DNA of 64,000 nt from Streptomyces roseoviridis (GCF_039535235.1 NZ_BAAAWU010000001.1:5642001-5706000), one strand, 5' to 3'. Positions 26,045-34,703 are shown, counted from the stretch's first letter. Made by a program: numbers and translations. Notes: a model not told the origin generated them from the sequence alone.

Positions 26045-26854
26045 GTGAGTGTGCTCGACGAGATCATCGACGGCGTGCGCGCCGACCTCGCAGAGCGGCA
26101 GGCGCGGGTCTCCCTCGACGAGCTCAAGGAGCGCGCCGCCAAGGCCCCGCAGGCCAAGGACGGCGTCGCCGCACTGCGCGGCGACGGCGTCAAGGTGATC
26201 TGCGAGGTCAAGCGCTCCAGCCCGTCCAAGGGCGCGCTCGCCGCCATCGCCGACCCGGCCGGCCTCGCCGCCGACTACGAGGCCGGCGGTGCCGCCGTCA
26301 TCTCCGTCCTCACCGAGCAGCGCCGCTTCGGCGGCTCGCTCGCCGACCTGGAGGCCGTCCGCGCCCGGGTCGACATCCCGGTCCTGCGCAAGGACTTCAT
26401 CGTCACCGCGTACCAGCTCTGGGAGGCACGGGCGTACGGCGCGGACCTCGCGCTGCTCATCGTGGCCGCCCTGGAGCAGGAGGCCCTCGTCTCCCTCATC
26501 GAGCGTGCCGAGTCCATCGGCCTGACCCCGCTGGTCGAGGTCCACGACGAGGAAGAGGTCGAGCGGGCCGTCGAGGCGGGCGCCCGTGTCATCGGCGTCA
26601 ACGCCCGCAACCTGAAGACCCTCAAGGTGGACCGCTCCACCTTCGAGCGCGTCGCCCCCGAGATCCCGGCCGGCATCGTCAAGATCGCCGAGTCCGGCAT
26701 CCGCGGCCCGCACGACCTGATCGCCTACGCCAACGCCGGGGCCGACGCGGTCCTCGTCGGCGAGTCGCTGGTCACCGGCCGCGACCCCAAGGCCGCCGTC
26801 GCCGACCTCGTCGCCGCCGGTGCCCACCCCGCCCTGCGTCACGGCCGGAGCTGA
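26045..26854 (+). CDS. trpC: Indole-3-glycerol phosphate synthase
   Basis: A 269-residue (beta/alpha)8 enzyme converting CdRP to indole-3-glycerol phosphate. Landmarks: ICEVKRSSPSKG with the catalytic Lys, AAVISVLTEQRRFGGSL, PVLRKDFIV with the second catalytic Lys, GVNARNLKTLKVD, and IAESGIRGPHDL. GTG 26045 follows GGAAGGGGG at the right spacing. An in-frame ATG at 26000 would add 15 His/Gln-rich codons without a ribosome site. Acts after PriA and before TrpAB. Confidence 0.97.
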   Translation: MSVLDEIIDGVRADLAERQARVSLDELKERAAKAPQAKDGVAALRGDGVKVICEVKRSSPSKGALAAIADPAGLAADYEAGGAAVISVLTEQRRFGGSLADLEAVRARVDIPVLRKDFIVTAYQLWEARAYGADLALLIVAALEQEALVSLIERAESIGLTPLVEVHDEEEVERAVEAGARVIGVNARNLKTLKVDRSTFERVAPEIPAGIVKIAESGIRGPHDLIAYANAGADAVLVGESLVTGRDPKAAVADLVAAGAHPALRHGRS

Positions 26855-26861
26855 CCCCACC

Positions 26862-27020
26862 ATGCCCATCGCCGCCCGCCTCGCCCGTGGCTGCCGCCCC
26901 CGCGGCTGCCGCGCGCCGGCGCGCCGGGTGCACGGGCGCCGCGTGCGGTACGTGATCGGCGACGAGCCGGGCCAGGTCAACGGCATGCGATGGCGCCCGC
27001 GCCGAGCGCGCGTCTCCTGA
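26862..27020 (+). CDS. trpM: Tryptophan biosynthesis modulator TrpM (TrpX)
   Basis: A 52-residue, Arg-rich basic protein seven bases downstream of trpC. The position between trpC and trpB, the CRPRGCRAPARRVHGRRVRYV core and GDEPGQVNGMRWR agree with the S. coelicolor TrpM/TrpX small ORF, which has been reported to modulate tryptophan metabolism. The sequence alone gives no mechanism. No strong ribosome site, so translation may be coupled to trpC. Confidence 0.8.
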   Translation: MPIAARLARGCRPRGCRAPARRVHGRRVRYVIGDEPGQVNGMRWRPRRARVS

Positions 27021-27142
27021 CGACTCCCCAACCCCCTCACCAGCCTCTCGCCCTGCCCTCTCCACGCGCCGTGCGGGCGATCGCCCGCAGCACGGGACAG
27101 GCAGCCCACGGGACGGCCCCCGTGCGGGCGCGTTCCGCACGT

Positions 27143-27202
27143 GTGCCTGCCCGCACCACCAGGGCCTGCCCGCACCACCAGGGCACTGGGCCCTGGTGGT
27201 GA
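27143..27202 (+). CDS. Candidate trp leader peptide ending Trp-Trp
   Basis: GTG 27143 opens a 19-codon ORF whose last two codons are TGG TGG followed by TGA. The same frame is open from 26990, so the start is uncertain and no ribosome site is obvious. The Trp codons fall in the 3' arm of an 11-bp hairpin, and two identical 5' arms compete for that arm. This resembles an attenuator, but the Trp pair may be a by-product of the palindrome. Confidence 0.35.
   Translation: MPARTTRACPHHQGTGPWW
27148..27200 (+). repeat. Duplicated hairpin arm upstream of trpB
   Basis: An 18-bp sequence is present twice (27148-27165 and 27167-27184), each containing ACCACCAGGGC. One complementary arm, GCCCTGGTGGT, follows at 27190-27200. 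Either copy can pair with it, giving a tight (5-base loop) or a wide (about 24-base loop) hairpin. Confidence 0.8.
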
Positions 27203-27263
27203 CCGTCACCGCGAGGAGCCGAGGCCCGGCGAAGGGCGCCGTCCGTTGTGCCCACCCGTTCCG

Positions 27264-27297
27264 CCTGGGGGCACCCCCGGACGACGTCTGGGGGAGG
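27264..27297. repeat. Streptomyces-type dispersed hairpin element
   Basis: A palindromic unit: GGGGGCACCCCC followed by a CCCCCGGACG/CGTCTGGGGG stem with one G-T wobble. From memory, closely similar elements are scattered through Streptomyces intergenic regions. Only one copy is seen here. Confidence 0.5.
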
Positions 27298-27532
27298 AAC
27301 GAACGCCCACGACGGGCGGGGCAGCCGGACACCGCCCGGCGGGCGAGCCCGCACCGCCCGGCACGGCCCGTACGGGGCACCGCCCCGGCAGCCTGACGGG
27401 CGTGGGCGAAGGCCCGCGACGGGGCACCGTCCCGCACGGGGCGAGTCCGCACGGGGACCGAGGAGTCGCGCGCATACCGTCACCCGTAACCGCACGCGTA
27501 TCCGGGGCACCCGCCCCGCGAGGAGCAACCGC

Positions 27533-28819
27533 ATGACGATCAGCGAGTTCTTCATTCCCGACCCGGAGGGTCAGGTCCCGTCGCCCGAGGGCTACTTCGG
27601 GGCCTACGGCGGCAAGTTCATCCCGGAGGCCCTCGTCGCCGCAGTCGACGAGGTCGCCGTCGAGTACGACAAGGCCAAGAGCGACCCCGAGTTCGCCCGC
27701 GAGCTCAACGACCTGATGGTCCACTACACCGGCCGGCCCAGCGCCCTCACCGAGGTGCCCCGGTTCGCCGAGCACGCCGGCGGTGCCCGCGTCTTCCTCA
27801 AGCGGGAGGACCTCAACCACACCGGCTCGCACAAGATCAACAACGTGCTCGGCCAGGCCCTGCTCACCAAGCGCATGGGCAAGACCCGCGTCATCGCCGA
27901 GACCGGCGCCGGTCAGCACGGCGTCGCCACCGCCACCGCCTGCGCGCTCTTCGGCCTCGACTGCACCATCTACATGGGCGAGATCGACACCCAGCGCCAG
28001 GCCCTCAACGTCGCCCGCATGCGCATGCTCGGCGCCGAGGTCGTCGCCGTGAAGTCCGGCAGCCGCACCCTCAAGGACGCCATCAACGAGGCGTTCCGCG
28101 ACTGGGTCGCCAACGTCGACCGCACCCACTACCTCTTCGGCACCGTCGCGGGCCCGCACCCCTTCCCCGCCATGGTCCGGGACTTCCACCGGGTCATCGG
28201 CGTCGAGGCCCGCCGGCAGGTCCTGGAGCGCGCCGGCCGCCTCCCCGACGCGGCCGTCGCCTGCGTCGGCGGCGGATCCAACGCCATCGGCCTCTTCCAC
28301 GCCTTCGTCCCGGACGCCTCCGTCCGGCTGATCGGCTGCGAACCGGCCGGCCACGGCGTCGAGACCGGCGAGCACGCCGCCACCCTCACCGCCGGCGAGC
28401 CCGGCATCCTGCACGGCTCCCGCAGCTACGTCCTCCAGGACGAGGAGGGCCAGATCACCGAGCCGTACTCGATCTCGGCCGGACTCGACTACCCCGGCAT
28501 CGGCCCCGAGCACGCCTACCTCAAGGACAGCGGCCGCGGCGAGTACCGGGCCGTCACCGACGACGCCGCCATGCAGGCCCTGCGCCTGCTCTCCCGCACC
28601 GAGGGCATCATCCCGGCCATCGAGTCCGCCCACGCCCTCGCGGGCGCCCTGGAGGTCGGCAAGGAGCTCGGCCCGGACGGGCTGATCCTCGTCAACCTCT
28701 CCGGACGCGGCGACAAGGACATGGACACCGCCGCCCGCTACTTCGGGCTGTACGACACCGACGCCGAGGTGACCGCCGACCAGGCCGGCACCGCGGAGAT
28801 CGCGGGGGACGCCAAGTGA
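27533..28819 (+). CDS. trpB: Tryptophan synthase beta subunit
   Basis: A 428-residue PLP enzyme condensing indole with serine in the alpha2beta2 complex. The PLP lysine is Lys101 in HTGSHKINN; the phosphate-binding loop is CVGGGSNAIG; ETGAGQHG contains the catalytic Glu. ATG 27533 follows GAGGAG. The N-terminus (EGYFGAYGGKFIPEAL) is the TrpB1 type that partners TrpA. Its stop overlaps trpA (GTGA). Confidence 0.98.
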   Translation: MTISEFFIPDPEGQVPSPEGYFGAYGGKFIPEALVAAVDEVAVEYDKAKSDPEFARELNDLMVHYTGRPSALTEVPRFAEHAGGARVFLKREDLNHTGSHKINNVLGQALLTKRMGKTRVIAETGAGQHGVATATACALFGLDCTIYMGEIDTQRQALNVARMRMLGAEVVAVKSGSRTLKDAINEAFRDWVANVDRTHYLFGTVAGPHPFPAMVRDFHRVIGVEARRQVLERAGRLPDAAVACVGGGSNAIGLFHAFVPDASVRLIGCEPAGHGVETGEHAATLTAGEPGILHGSRSYVLQDEEGQITEPYSISAGLDYPGIGPEHAYLKDSGRGEYRAVTDDAAMQALRLLSRTEGIIPAIESAHALAGALEVGKELGPDGLILVNLSGRGDKDMDTAARYFGLYDTDAEVTADQAGTAEIAGDAK

Positions 28820-29634
28820 CCGGCAACATCCAGCTGCTCAGCGACACCCTGGCCAAGGCGAAGGCCGAGGACCGGGCCGCGCTCATCGCCTACCTCCCGG
28901 CCGGCTTCCCGACCGTGGACGGCGGCATCGCCGCCGTCAAGGCGGTCTTCGACGGCGGCGCCGACGTCGTCGAGGTCGGCCTGCCGCACAGCGACCCGGT
29001 GCTCGACGGGCCGGTCATCCAGACCGCCGACGACATCGCCCTGCGCGGCGGCGTCAAGATCGCCGACGTGATGCGCACGGTCAGGGAGGCCCACGAGGCC
29101 ACCGGCAAGCCGGTCCTCGTGATGACCTACTGGAACCCCATCGACCGCTACGGCGTCGAGCGCTTCACCGAGGAGCTCGCCGCGGCCGGCGGCGCCGGCT
29201 GCATCCTGCCCGACCTGCCGGTCCAGGAGTCCGCCCTCTGGAGGGAGCACGCCGACAAGCGCGGTCTCGCCACCGTCTTCGTCGTCGCCCCCAGCAGCAA
29301 GGACGAGCGCCTCGCCACCATCACCGCGGCCGGCTCCGGCTTCGTCTACGCCGCCTCCCTGATGGGCGTCACCGGCACCCGCGAGTCGGTCGGCGAGCAG
29401 GCCGCCGACCTCGTCCGCCGCACCAGGGCCGCCGGCGGGCTGCCCGTCTGCGTCGGCCTCGGCGTCTCCAACGCCGAGCAGGCCAAGGAGGTGGCCGGCT
29501 TCGCCGACGGCGTCATCGTCGGCTCCGCCTTCGTCAAGCGGATCCTCGACGCCGACGGCGACGAGAGCGCCGCGCTCGGCGCCGTAAGGGAACTGGCGGC
29601 CGAACTCGCCGAGGGCGTCCGCCGCACTCCGTAA
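28816..29634 (+). CDS. trpA: Tryptophan synthase alpha subunit
   Basis: A 272-residue barrel that releases indole from indole-3-glycerol phosphate and channels it to TrpB. The catalytic Glu is in VVEVGLPHSDPVLDGP and the catalytic Asp in CILPDLPVQE; the loop GVTGTRES and the phosphate site GVSNAEQ are also present. GTG 28816 overlaps the trpB stop by four bases. A hairpin follows. Confidence 0.98.
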   Translation: MTGNIQLLSDTLAKAKAEDRAALIAYLPAGFPTVDGGIAAVKAVFDGGADVVEVGLPHSDPVLDGPVIQTADDIALRGGVKIADVMRTVREAHEATGKPVLVMTYWNPIDRYGVERFTEELAAAGGAGCILPDLPVQESALWREHADKRGLATVFVVAPSSKDERLATITAAGSGFVYAASLMGVTGTRESVGEQAADLVRRTRAAGGLPVCVGLGVSNAEQAKEVAGFADGVIVGSAFVKRILDADGDESAALGAVRELAAELAEGVRRTP

Positions 29635-29654
29635 CCCATACGGGTGGATTCCGG

Positions 29655-29684
29655 ACCGGGGAGGCGCGTACGTGCCTCCCCGGT
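29655..29684 (+). terminator. Hairpin terminator after trpA
   Basis: An 11-bp perfect stem (ACCGGGGAGGC, 29655-29665, with its complement at 29674-29684) and an 8-base loop, 20 bases after the trpA stop; the following sequence is moderately T-rich. Confidence 0.6.
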
Positions 29685-29698
29685 TCGTTGCTGTGGGC

Positions 29699-30535
29699 GT
29701 GAGCGAGAAGAACCGAGACGGTAGTAGCCGGAGCGCGCGGGAGCGCCTCCAACAGCAGCGCGAGCGCGAGAAGGCCCGCGAGAAGCAGCGACGCGTCCTC
29801 ATCGTGTCGGCCGCGGTCGTCGGCGTCCTCGGCCTGGCCGCGGTCGTCGGCGTGATCGCCGCCAACACCGGGGGCAAGGGCAGCTCCGACAAGGCGGGCC
29901 CGGTCGTCCCGCCGGCCGGCGCCGTCGGCGGCGACAAGCCCGCCATCCAGACCGGCAAGGCGGACGCCCCGTCCACCCTCGCCATCTGGGAGGACTTCCG
30001 CTGCCCGGCCTGTGCCTCCTTCGAGAACGCCTTCCGGGACACCATCCACGAGCTGGAGGCGGCGGGCGCGCTCAAGACCGAGTACCACCTCGCCACCCTC
30101 ATCGACCGGAACATGGGCGGCAGCGGCTCCCTGCGCGCCGCCAACGCCGCCGCCTGCGCCCAGGACGCCGGGAAGTTCACGGCGTACCACGACGTGCTCT
30201 ACATCAACCAGCCGCAGGAGACCGACGACGCCTTCGCGAAGAACGACAAGCTCATCGAGCTGGCCGCGAAGGTCCCCGGGCTCGACACGCCCGCCTTCCG
30301 CAGCTGTGTCGAGGACGGCACCCATGACAGCTGGGTGGACAAGTCCAACGAGGCCTTCCGCAACAGCGACTTCCGCGGCACGCCGTCCGTGCTGCTCAAC
30401 GGCGAATCGGTCTTCCCGACGAAGGGGAACGAGCAGATCTCCCCGGAGAACCTGAAGAAGTGGGTCGCCGAGGCCAACAAGGGCAAGAAGCCCGGCACCG
30501 CCTCCCCGGCGGCCGGGGCCGGTCCCTCGCGGTAG
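29699..30535 (+). CDS. DsbA-like thioredoxin-fold protein, membrane anchored
   Basis: A 278-residue protein. A charged cytoplasmic N-terminus of about 37 residues (many Arg/Glu/Gln) is followed by one transmembrane segment (VLIVSAAVVGVLGLAAVVGVI), a Gly-rich linker, and an extracytoplasmic DsbA/DSBA-like domain. The active site is CPAC, Cys102 and Cys105, in EDFRCPACASF; further Cys residues near CVEDG and ACAQD may pair. GTG 29699 is chosen because the upstream extension overlaps the trpA hairpin. Probable role in disulfide formation or exchange in secreted proteins, next to lgt. Confidence 0.88.
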   Translation: MSEKNRDGSSRSARERLQQQREREKAREKQRRVLIVSAAVVGVLGLAAVVGVIAANTGGKGSSDKAGPVVPPAGAVGGDKPAIQTGKADAPSTLAIWEDFRCPACASFENAFRDTIHELEAAGALKTEYHLATLIDRNMGGSGSLRAANAAACAQDAGKFTAYHDVLYINQPQETDDAFAKNDKLIELAAKVPGLDTPAFRSCVEDGTHDSWVDKSNEAFRNSDFRGTPSVLLNGESVFPTKGNEQISPENLKKWVAEANKGKKPGTASPAAGAGPSR

Positions 30536-30628
30536 CCGCGTCCCCGTGGCTCCGGTCGCGGGAGTTACGGAGAAGTTGCCGGGCTGGCTGCCGCCGGGCC
30601 CGCCCGGCAGGGTAGCGTCGGTCCTGCC

Positions 30629-31699
30629 ATGGACCTTGCCTACATTCCCAGCCCGTCGACCGGCGTGATCCACCTCGGACCGATCCCGCTGCGCGGCTAT
30701 GCCTTCTGCATCATCCTCGGTGTCTTCGTCGCCGTCTGGCTCGGCAACAAGCGCTGGATCGCCCGGGGCGGCACCGCCGGCACCGTCGCCGACATCGCCG
30801 TCTGGGCGGTGCCGTTCGGCCTCGTCGGCGGCCGGCTCTACCACGTGATCACCGACTACCAGCTGTACTTCAGCGAGGGTGAGAACTGGGTCGACGCCTT
30901 CAAGATCTGGGAGGGCGGCCTCGGCATCTGGGGCGCCATCGCGCTCGGCGCCGTCGGCGCCTGGATCGGCTGCCGCCGCCGCGGCATCCCGCTCCCGGCG
31001 TACGCGGACGCCATCGCGCCCGGCATCGCCCTCGCCCAGGCCGTCGGCCGCTGGGGCAACTGGTTCAACCAGGAGCTGTACGGCAAGCCGACCGACCTGC
31101 CGTGGGGCCTGGAGATCAGCGCCGGACCCAACCGGGTGGAGGGCGTCTACCACCCGACCTTCCTCTACGAGTCGCTGTGGTGCATCGGCGTCGCGCTCCT
31201 GGTCATCTGGGCCGACCGCCGCTTCCGGCTGGGCCACGGCCGGGCCTTCGCGCTCTACGTCGCCGCGTACTGCGCGGGCCGCGGCTGGATCGAGTACATG
31301 CGGGTCGACGAGGCCCACCACGTCCTCGGCCTGCGGCTGAACGTGTGGACCGCGATCATCGTCTTCCTGCTCGCCGTCACGTACATCGTGATCTCGGCGA
31401 AGCGGCGTCCGGGCCGCGAGGAGATCGTGGAGCCGAAGAGGACGGCCGGCTCCGACGCGAAGTCCCCGGAGGGCGGGACCGACGGCGAGGCGGGTGCGAC
31501 CGCGGCGGCCGGCGACGCCGATGCCGCCGGGGAGGCCGGTGCGACCGCCGAGGACGCGGCCCCGGCCGACGCCGCCCCGGCCGACGCGACCCCGGTCACG
31601 TTCACCAAGGACGAGGCCGCCGAGGACGAGGCCGGAGCCGAGGAGAAGGACCGGGCGAAGGACAAGGACGGCGCCGGCAACGGTGCCGGCGGGCGCTGA
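30629..31699 (+). CDS. lgt: Prolipoprotein diacylglyceryl transferase
   Basis: A 356-residue membrane enzyme that attaches diacylglycerol to the lipobox cysteine of prolipoproteins. The Lgt signature is intact in AVGRWGNWFNQELYG, together with GGRLYHVITDY and the conserved Arg-rich EYMRVDEA. About seven membrane helices fill residues 15-265. The last 85 residues are an acidic Ala/Glu/Asp-rich cytoplasmic tail ending in a mixed-charge run, common in Streptomyces Lgt but not needed for catalysis. Confidence 0.97.
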   Translation: MDLAYIPSPSTGVIHLGPIPLRGYAFCIILGVFVAVWLGNKRWIARGGTAGTVADIAVWAVPFGLVGGRLYHVITDYQLYFSEGENWVDAFKIWEGGLGIWGAIALGAVGAWIGCRRRGIPLPAYADAIAPGIALAQAVGRWGNWFNQELYGKPTDLPWGLEISAGPNRVEGVYHPTFLYESLWCIGVALLVIWADRRFRLGHGRAFALYVAAYCAGRGWIEYMRVDEAHHVLGLRLNVWTAIIVFLLAVTYIVISAKRRPGREEIVEPKRTAGSDAKSPEGGTDGEAGATAAAGDADAAGEAGATAEDAAPADAAPADATPVTFTKDEAAEDEAGAEEKDRAKDKDGAGNGAGGR

Positions 31700-31715
31700 G
31701 CCCGTACGACACGCA

Positions 31716-31764
31716 CGGCGGAGGGCCGCCGGGACCGCTGGGTCCCGGCGGCCCTCCGCCGTTT
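31716..31764. terminator. Strong bidirectional terminator between lgt and the citE-like gene
   Basis: A 21-bp perfect stem (31716-31736 with 31741-31761) and a GCTG loop, followed by TTT. It is the longest perfect hairpin I found in the window and sits between two convergent genes. Confidence 0.9.
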
Positions 31765-31771
31765 GCGCCGC

Positions 31772-32578
31772 TCAGGCCCGGCGGGCGGCGAGGGCCAGGA
31801 CGCGGCGGGCGCCGGTGACGACCGCCGGGTCGACGAAGCGGCCGTCGGGAAGGGTGAGGGCACCCTCCTGGGCCTCCGCCGCCTTGACCACCTCCTCGGC
31901 CGCGGCGATCTCGTCCGCGGTGGGGAGGTAGGCCCGCTCGATGACCGGGAGCTGGCGGGGGTGGATGGCGGCCCGGCCCAGGAAGCCCATGGCCCGGCCC
32001 CGGGCACAGCCTTCCGCGAGGGCGTCGAGGTCACGGACGTCCGGGTGGACCGACTGCACCGGGGGCGGCAGGCCGGCCGCCCGGGCGGCGACCACGACCC
32101 GGCTGCGCGGCCAGTCGAGGCCGCGGTCGTCCCGGACGCCCAGGTCGGCGCCGAGGTCGGCCTCGCCGAGGGCGAGGCCGTGGACCGAGGGATGGGCGGT
32201 GGCGATGGCGTAGGCGTGCTCCACGCCCAGGGCGTTCTCCAGCAGCGGGTAGAGGGGGAGCCCCCGGGAGAGCTCCACGATCCGGCCGATGTCAGTGGCG
32301 TGTGTCACCTTGGGAACACGCAGGGCGACCAGGCCGGGGAGGGACGCCAGGAAGGGGATGTCGCGGGGTGCGTGGATGCGGACGTGGACCGGTACGGGCT
32401 GGGGGTCGGCGAGCAGTTCGGCGGTGGCGCCCAGGGCGTAGGCCCTGCGGTCCGGGGCCACCGCGTCCTCCAGGTCGACGATGACCACGTCGGCCCCGGA
32501 GGCGATTGCCTTCTGTACGACCTCGGGTCGGTCGCCGGGGGCGTAGAGCCAGGTCAGGGGAGGGGCGGCCGGGTTCAT
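31772..32578 (-). CDS. CitE-like HpcH/HpaI-family lyase
   Basis: A 268-residue TIM-barrel protein of the citrate lyase beta/malyl-CoA lyase superfamily. Metal and CoA motifs are present: VDLEDAVAPDRR, the Mg-binding Glu in LENALGVEHAYAIA, and GEADLGADLGV; the family Arg is expected near RIHAPR. Members cleave or hydrolyse CoA thioesters such as malyl-, citramalyl- or related beta-hydroxyacyl-CoA. It is the last of seven coupled genes; its ATG overlaps the CoA-transferase stop (ATGA), which suggests the two act in sequence. Substrate not deducible. Confidence 0.9.
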   Translation of the reverse strand: MNPAAPPLTWLYAPGDRPEVVQKAIASGADVVIVDLEDAVAPDRRAYALGATAELLADPQPVPVHVRIHAPRDIPFLASLPGLVALRVPKVTHATDIGRIVELSRGLPLYPLLENALGVEHAYAIATAHPSVHGLALGEADLGADLGVRDDRGLDWPRSRVVVAARAAGLPPPVQSVHPDVRDLDALAEGCARGRAMGFLGRAAIHPRQLPVIERAYLPTADEIAAAEEVVKAAEAQEGALTLPDGRFVDPAVVTGARRVLALAARRA

Positions 32579-33795
32579 ACGGCTCCTTCGGCGCGCAGGG
32601 TGTCGATCTCGGCTGCGGTCAGGCCGAGCTCGGTGAGGAGCTCGGCGGTGTCGGCGCCGTGCGGGCGGCCGGCCCAGCGGACGGCGCCGGGGGTGTCGGA
32701 GAGCCGGAAGAGCACGTTCTGCATCCGGATCGGGCCGAGCTCGGGGTCGGGGACCTCGGTGACGGTGCCGAGGGCCTGGAACTGAGGGTCGTCGAGGACG
32801 TCCCGGACGTCGTAGACGGGGGCGACGGCCGCCTCCGCCTTCTCGAAGGCGGCCATGACCTCGTCGCGGGTGCGGTGGGCGATCCAGGAGCCGACGGCCT
32901 CGTCGAGGACGTCCGCGTGCGCGGCCCGGCCGGTGCCGTCGGCGAACCAGGGTTCGTCGGTCAGCTCCGGGCGGCCGACGAGCCGCAGCACCCGTTCGGC
33001 GATCGACTGGGCGGAGGTGGAGACGGCGACCCAGGAGCCGTCGGCGGTGCGGTAGGTGTTGCGGGGGGCGTTGTTGCGGGAGCGGTTGCCGGTGCGGGGC
33101 TGGACGTAGCCGAGCTGGTCGTACCAGAGAGGGTGGGGGCCGATGACGGAGAGCATCGGTTCGATGATGGCCATGTCGACGACCTGGCCCCGGCCGGTGG
33201 TGTGCCGCGCGGTGAGCGCGGTCATCACGGCGTACGCGGTGGCCAGGGCGGCGACGGAGTCGGCGAGGCCGAACGGGGGCAGGGTCGGCGGGCCGTCCGG
33301 TTCGCCGGTGATCGCGGCGAAGCCGCTCATGGCCTCGGCGAGGGTGCCGAAGCCGGGGCGGTGGGAGTACGGGCCGAACTGGCCGAAGCCGGTGACCCGG
33401 GTCAGCACGAGGCGCGGGTTGACGGTGGAGAGCTCCTCCCAGCCGAGGCCCCAGCGTTCCAGGGTGCCGGGGCGGAAGTTCTCCACGACGACGTCGGCGT
33501 CGGCGGCGAGCCGCAGCAGGGTGTCGCGGCCGCCGGGGGTGGACAGGTCGAGGGTCATGGTCCGCTTGTTGCGGCCGAGGACCTTCCACCACAGGCCGAC
33601 GCCGTCCTTGGCGGGGCCGTGGCCGCGCGAGGGGTCCGGCTTGCGCGGGTGCTCGATCTTGACGACGTCGGCGCCGAAGTCGCCGAGCATCATCGCGGCG
33701 AGCGGGCCGGCGAAGAGGGTGGCGAGGTCGAGGACGCGCAGTCCGTGCAGCGGAGGGGTGGCCGCCGGGGTGGCGGCGGGGGTGGCGGTGTTCAT
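32575..33795 (-). CDS. CaiB/BaiF (family III) CoA-transferase
   Basis: A 406-residue class III CoA-transferase. N-terminal LRVLDLATLFAGPLAAMMLGDFGADVVKIE and FRPGTLERWGL are typical; the catalytic Asp is probably in GQVVDMAIIE. The C-terminal domain (VAAFE-like region to the end) is complete. Such enzymes move CoA between carboxylic acids by a ping-pong mechanism through aspartyl-CoA. Four-base overlaps join it to the ribokinase-like gene and to the CitE-like gene. It probably activates the acid that the lyase then acts on. Confidence 0.93.
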   Translation of the reverse strand: MNTATPAATPAATPPLHGLRVLDLATLFAGPLAAMMLGDFGADVVKIEHPRKPDPSRGHGPAKDGVGLWWKVLGRNKRTMTLDLSTPGGRDTLLRLAADADVVVENFRPGTLERWGLGWEELSTVNPRLVLTRVTGFGQFGPYSHRPGFGTLAEAMSGFAAITGEPDGPPTLPPFGLADSVAALATAYAVMTALTARHTTGRGQVVDMAIIEPMLSVIGPHPLWYDQLGYVQPRTGNRSRNNAPRNTYRTADGSWVAVSTSAQSIAERVLRLVGRPELTDEPWFADGTGRAAHADVLDEAVGSWIAHRTRDEVMAAFEKAEAAVAPVYDVRDVLDDPQFQALGTVTEVPDPELGPIRMQNVLFRLSDTPGAVRWAGRPHGADTAELLTELGLTAAEIDTLRAEGAV

Positions 33796-34703
33796 ACGCG
33801 GTGGCCCTCCAGGTCCGCGGCGGCGGCGTCGATCTCGGTGCGGTACGGCATGGAGGTGGACGCGCCCTCGCGCTGGACCGAGAGGGCGGCGGCGGCCGAC
33901 GCCCAGGCGAGGGCCTCCGGGGCGGGCCGTCCCTCGGCGAGGGCGACGGCGAGGGCTCCCACGAAGGTGTCGCCCGCCGCGGTGGTGTCGACGGCCCGGA
34001 CGCGGGGCGTCGGCACGGTCACCGGATCGGCGCCGCGGGCGGCGTAGAGGCAGCCGGCGGCCCCGAGGGTCACGACCACCTCGGGCACGTCGTCCAGCAG
34101 GGAGCGGGCGGCGGCGAGGGGGTCGGTGTGGCCGGTGAGGGCGGCGGCCTCGTGTTCGTTGGGCACCAGCAGGTCGGTGACGGAGAGGAGTTCGGTCGGC
34201 AGGGCTCGGGCGGGGGCGGGGGTGAGGACGGTGCGCACGCCCCGCTCGCGGGCGGCGCGGGCGCCCTCGGCGACCACGGCGAGGGGGAGTTCGAGCTGGA
34301 GGAGCAGGGCGTCGGCGGTGGCGATGAGTGCCTCGTCGCCGTGGGTGAGGGAGGTGACGGTGCCGTTGGCGCCGGGGATGACGACGATCGCGTTGCCGCC
34401 CTCGTCGTCGACGACGATGTGGGCGGTGCCGGAGGGGCCTTCGACGGTGCGCAGCAGGTCGGTGTCGACGCCGCTGTGTTCGAGGGCGGCGCGCAGCCGC
34501 AGGCCGAAGTCGTCGGCGCCGACGGCGCCGATGATGGAGACCTCGGCGCCCGCGCGGGCGGCGGCGACGGCCTGGTTGGCGCCCTTGCCTCCGGGCACGG
34601 TGCGGAAGTCGCGGCCGGTGACGGTCTCTCCGCGGCCGGGGGCCTTGGCCACATAGGCCACGAGGTCCATGTTCGTGCTGCCGAGCACGACGATGCTGGT
34701 CAT
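33792..34703 (-). CDS. rbsK: Ribokinase-type PfkB sugar kinase
   Basis: A 303-residue PfkB-family kinase closest to ribokinase: N-terminal GSTNMDLVAYV, substrate loop PGGKGANQAVAAARAGA, EHEAAALTG, and the catalytic/anion-hole motif DTTAAGDTFVGAL with the base Asp. The usual DTTGAGD is DTTAAGD here. It likely phosphorylates ribose or a related furanose at O5. Sitting directly after four ADP-ribosylglycohydrolase homologues, it could capture ribose released by them. Coupled by ATGA overlaps on both sides. Confidence 0.9.
   Translation of the reverse strand: MTSIVVLGSTNMDLVAYVAKAPGRGETVTGRDFRTVPGGKGANQAVAAARAGAEVSIIGAVGADDFGLRLRAALEHSGVDTDLLRTVEGPSGTAHIVVDDEGGNAIVVIPGANGTVTSLTHGDEALIATADALLLQLELPLAVVAEGARAARERGVRTVLTPAPARALPTELLSVTDLLVPNEHEAAALTGHTDPLAAARSLLDDVPEVVVTLGAAGCLYAARGADPVTVPTPRVRAVDTTAAGDTFVGALAVALAEGRPAPEALAWASAAAALSVQREGASTSMPYRTEIDAAAADLEGHRV

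Larger units (their letters stand above)
27021..27532 (+). other. 512-base leader region between trpM and trpB
   Basis: GC-rich spacer without a convincing conserved gene. It contains a 19-bp tandem repeat and hairpin with a short ORF ending Trp-Trp (about 27143-27202), a hairpin element resembling one dispersed in Streptomyces spacers (27264-27297), and further G/C-rich inverted repeats up to about 27480. A good GAGGAG site precedes trpB. The length and folding potential suggest a regulatory 5' leader. Confidence 0.6.
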
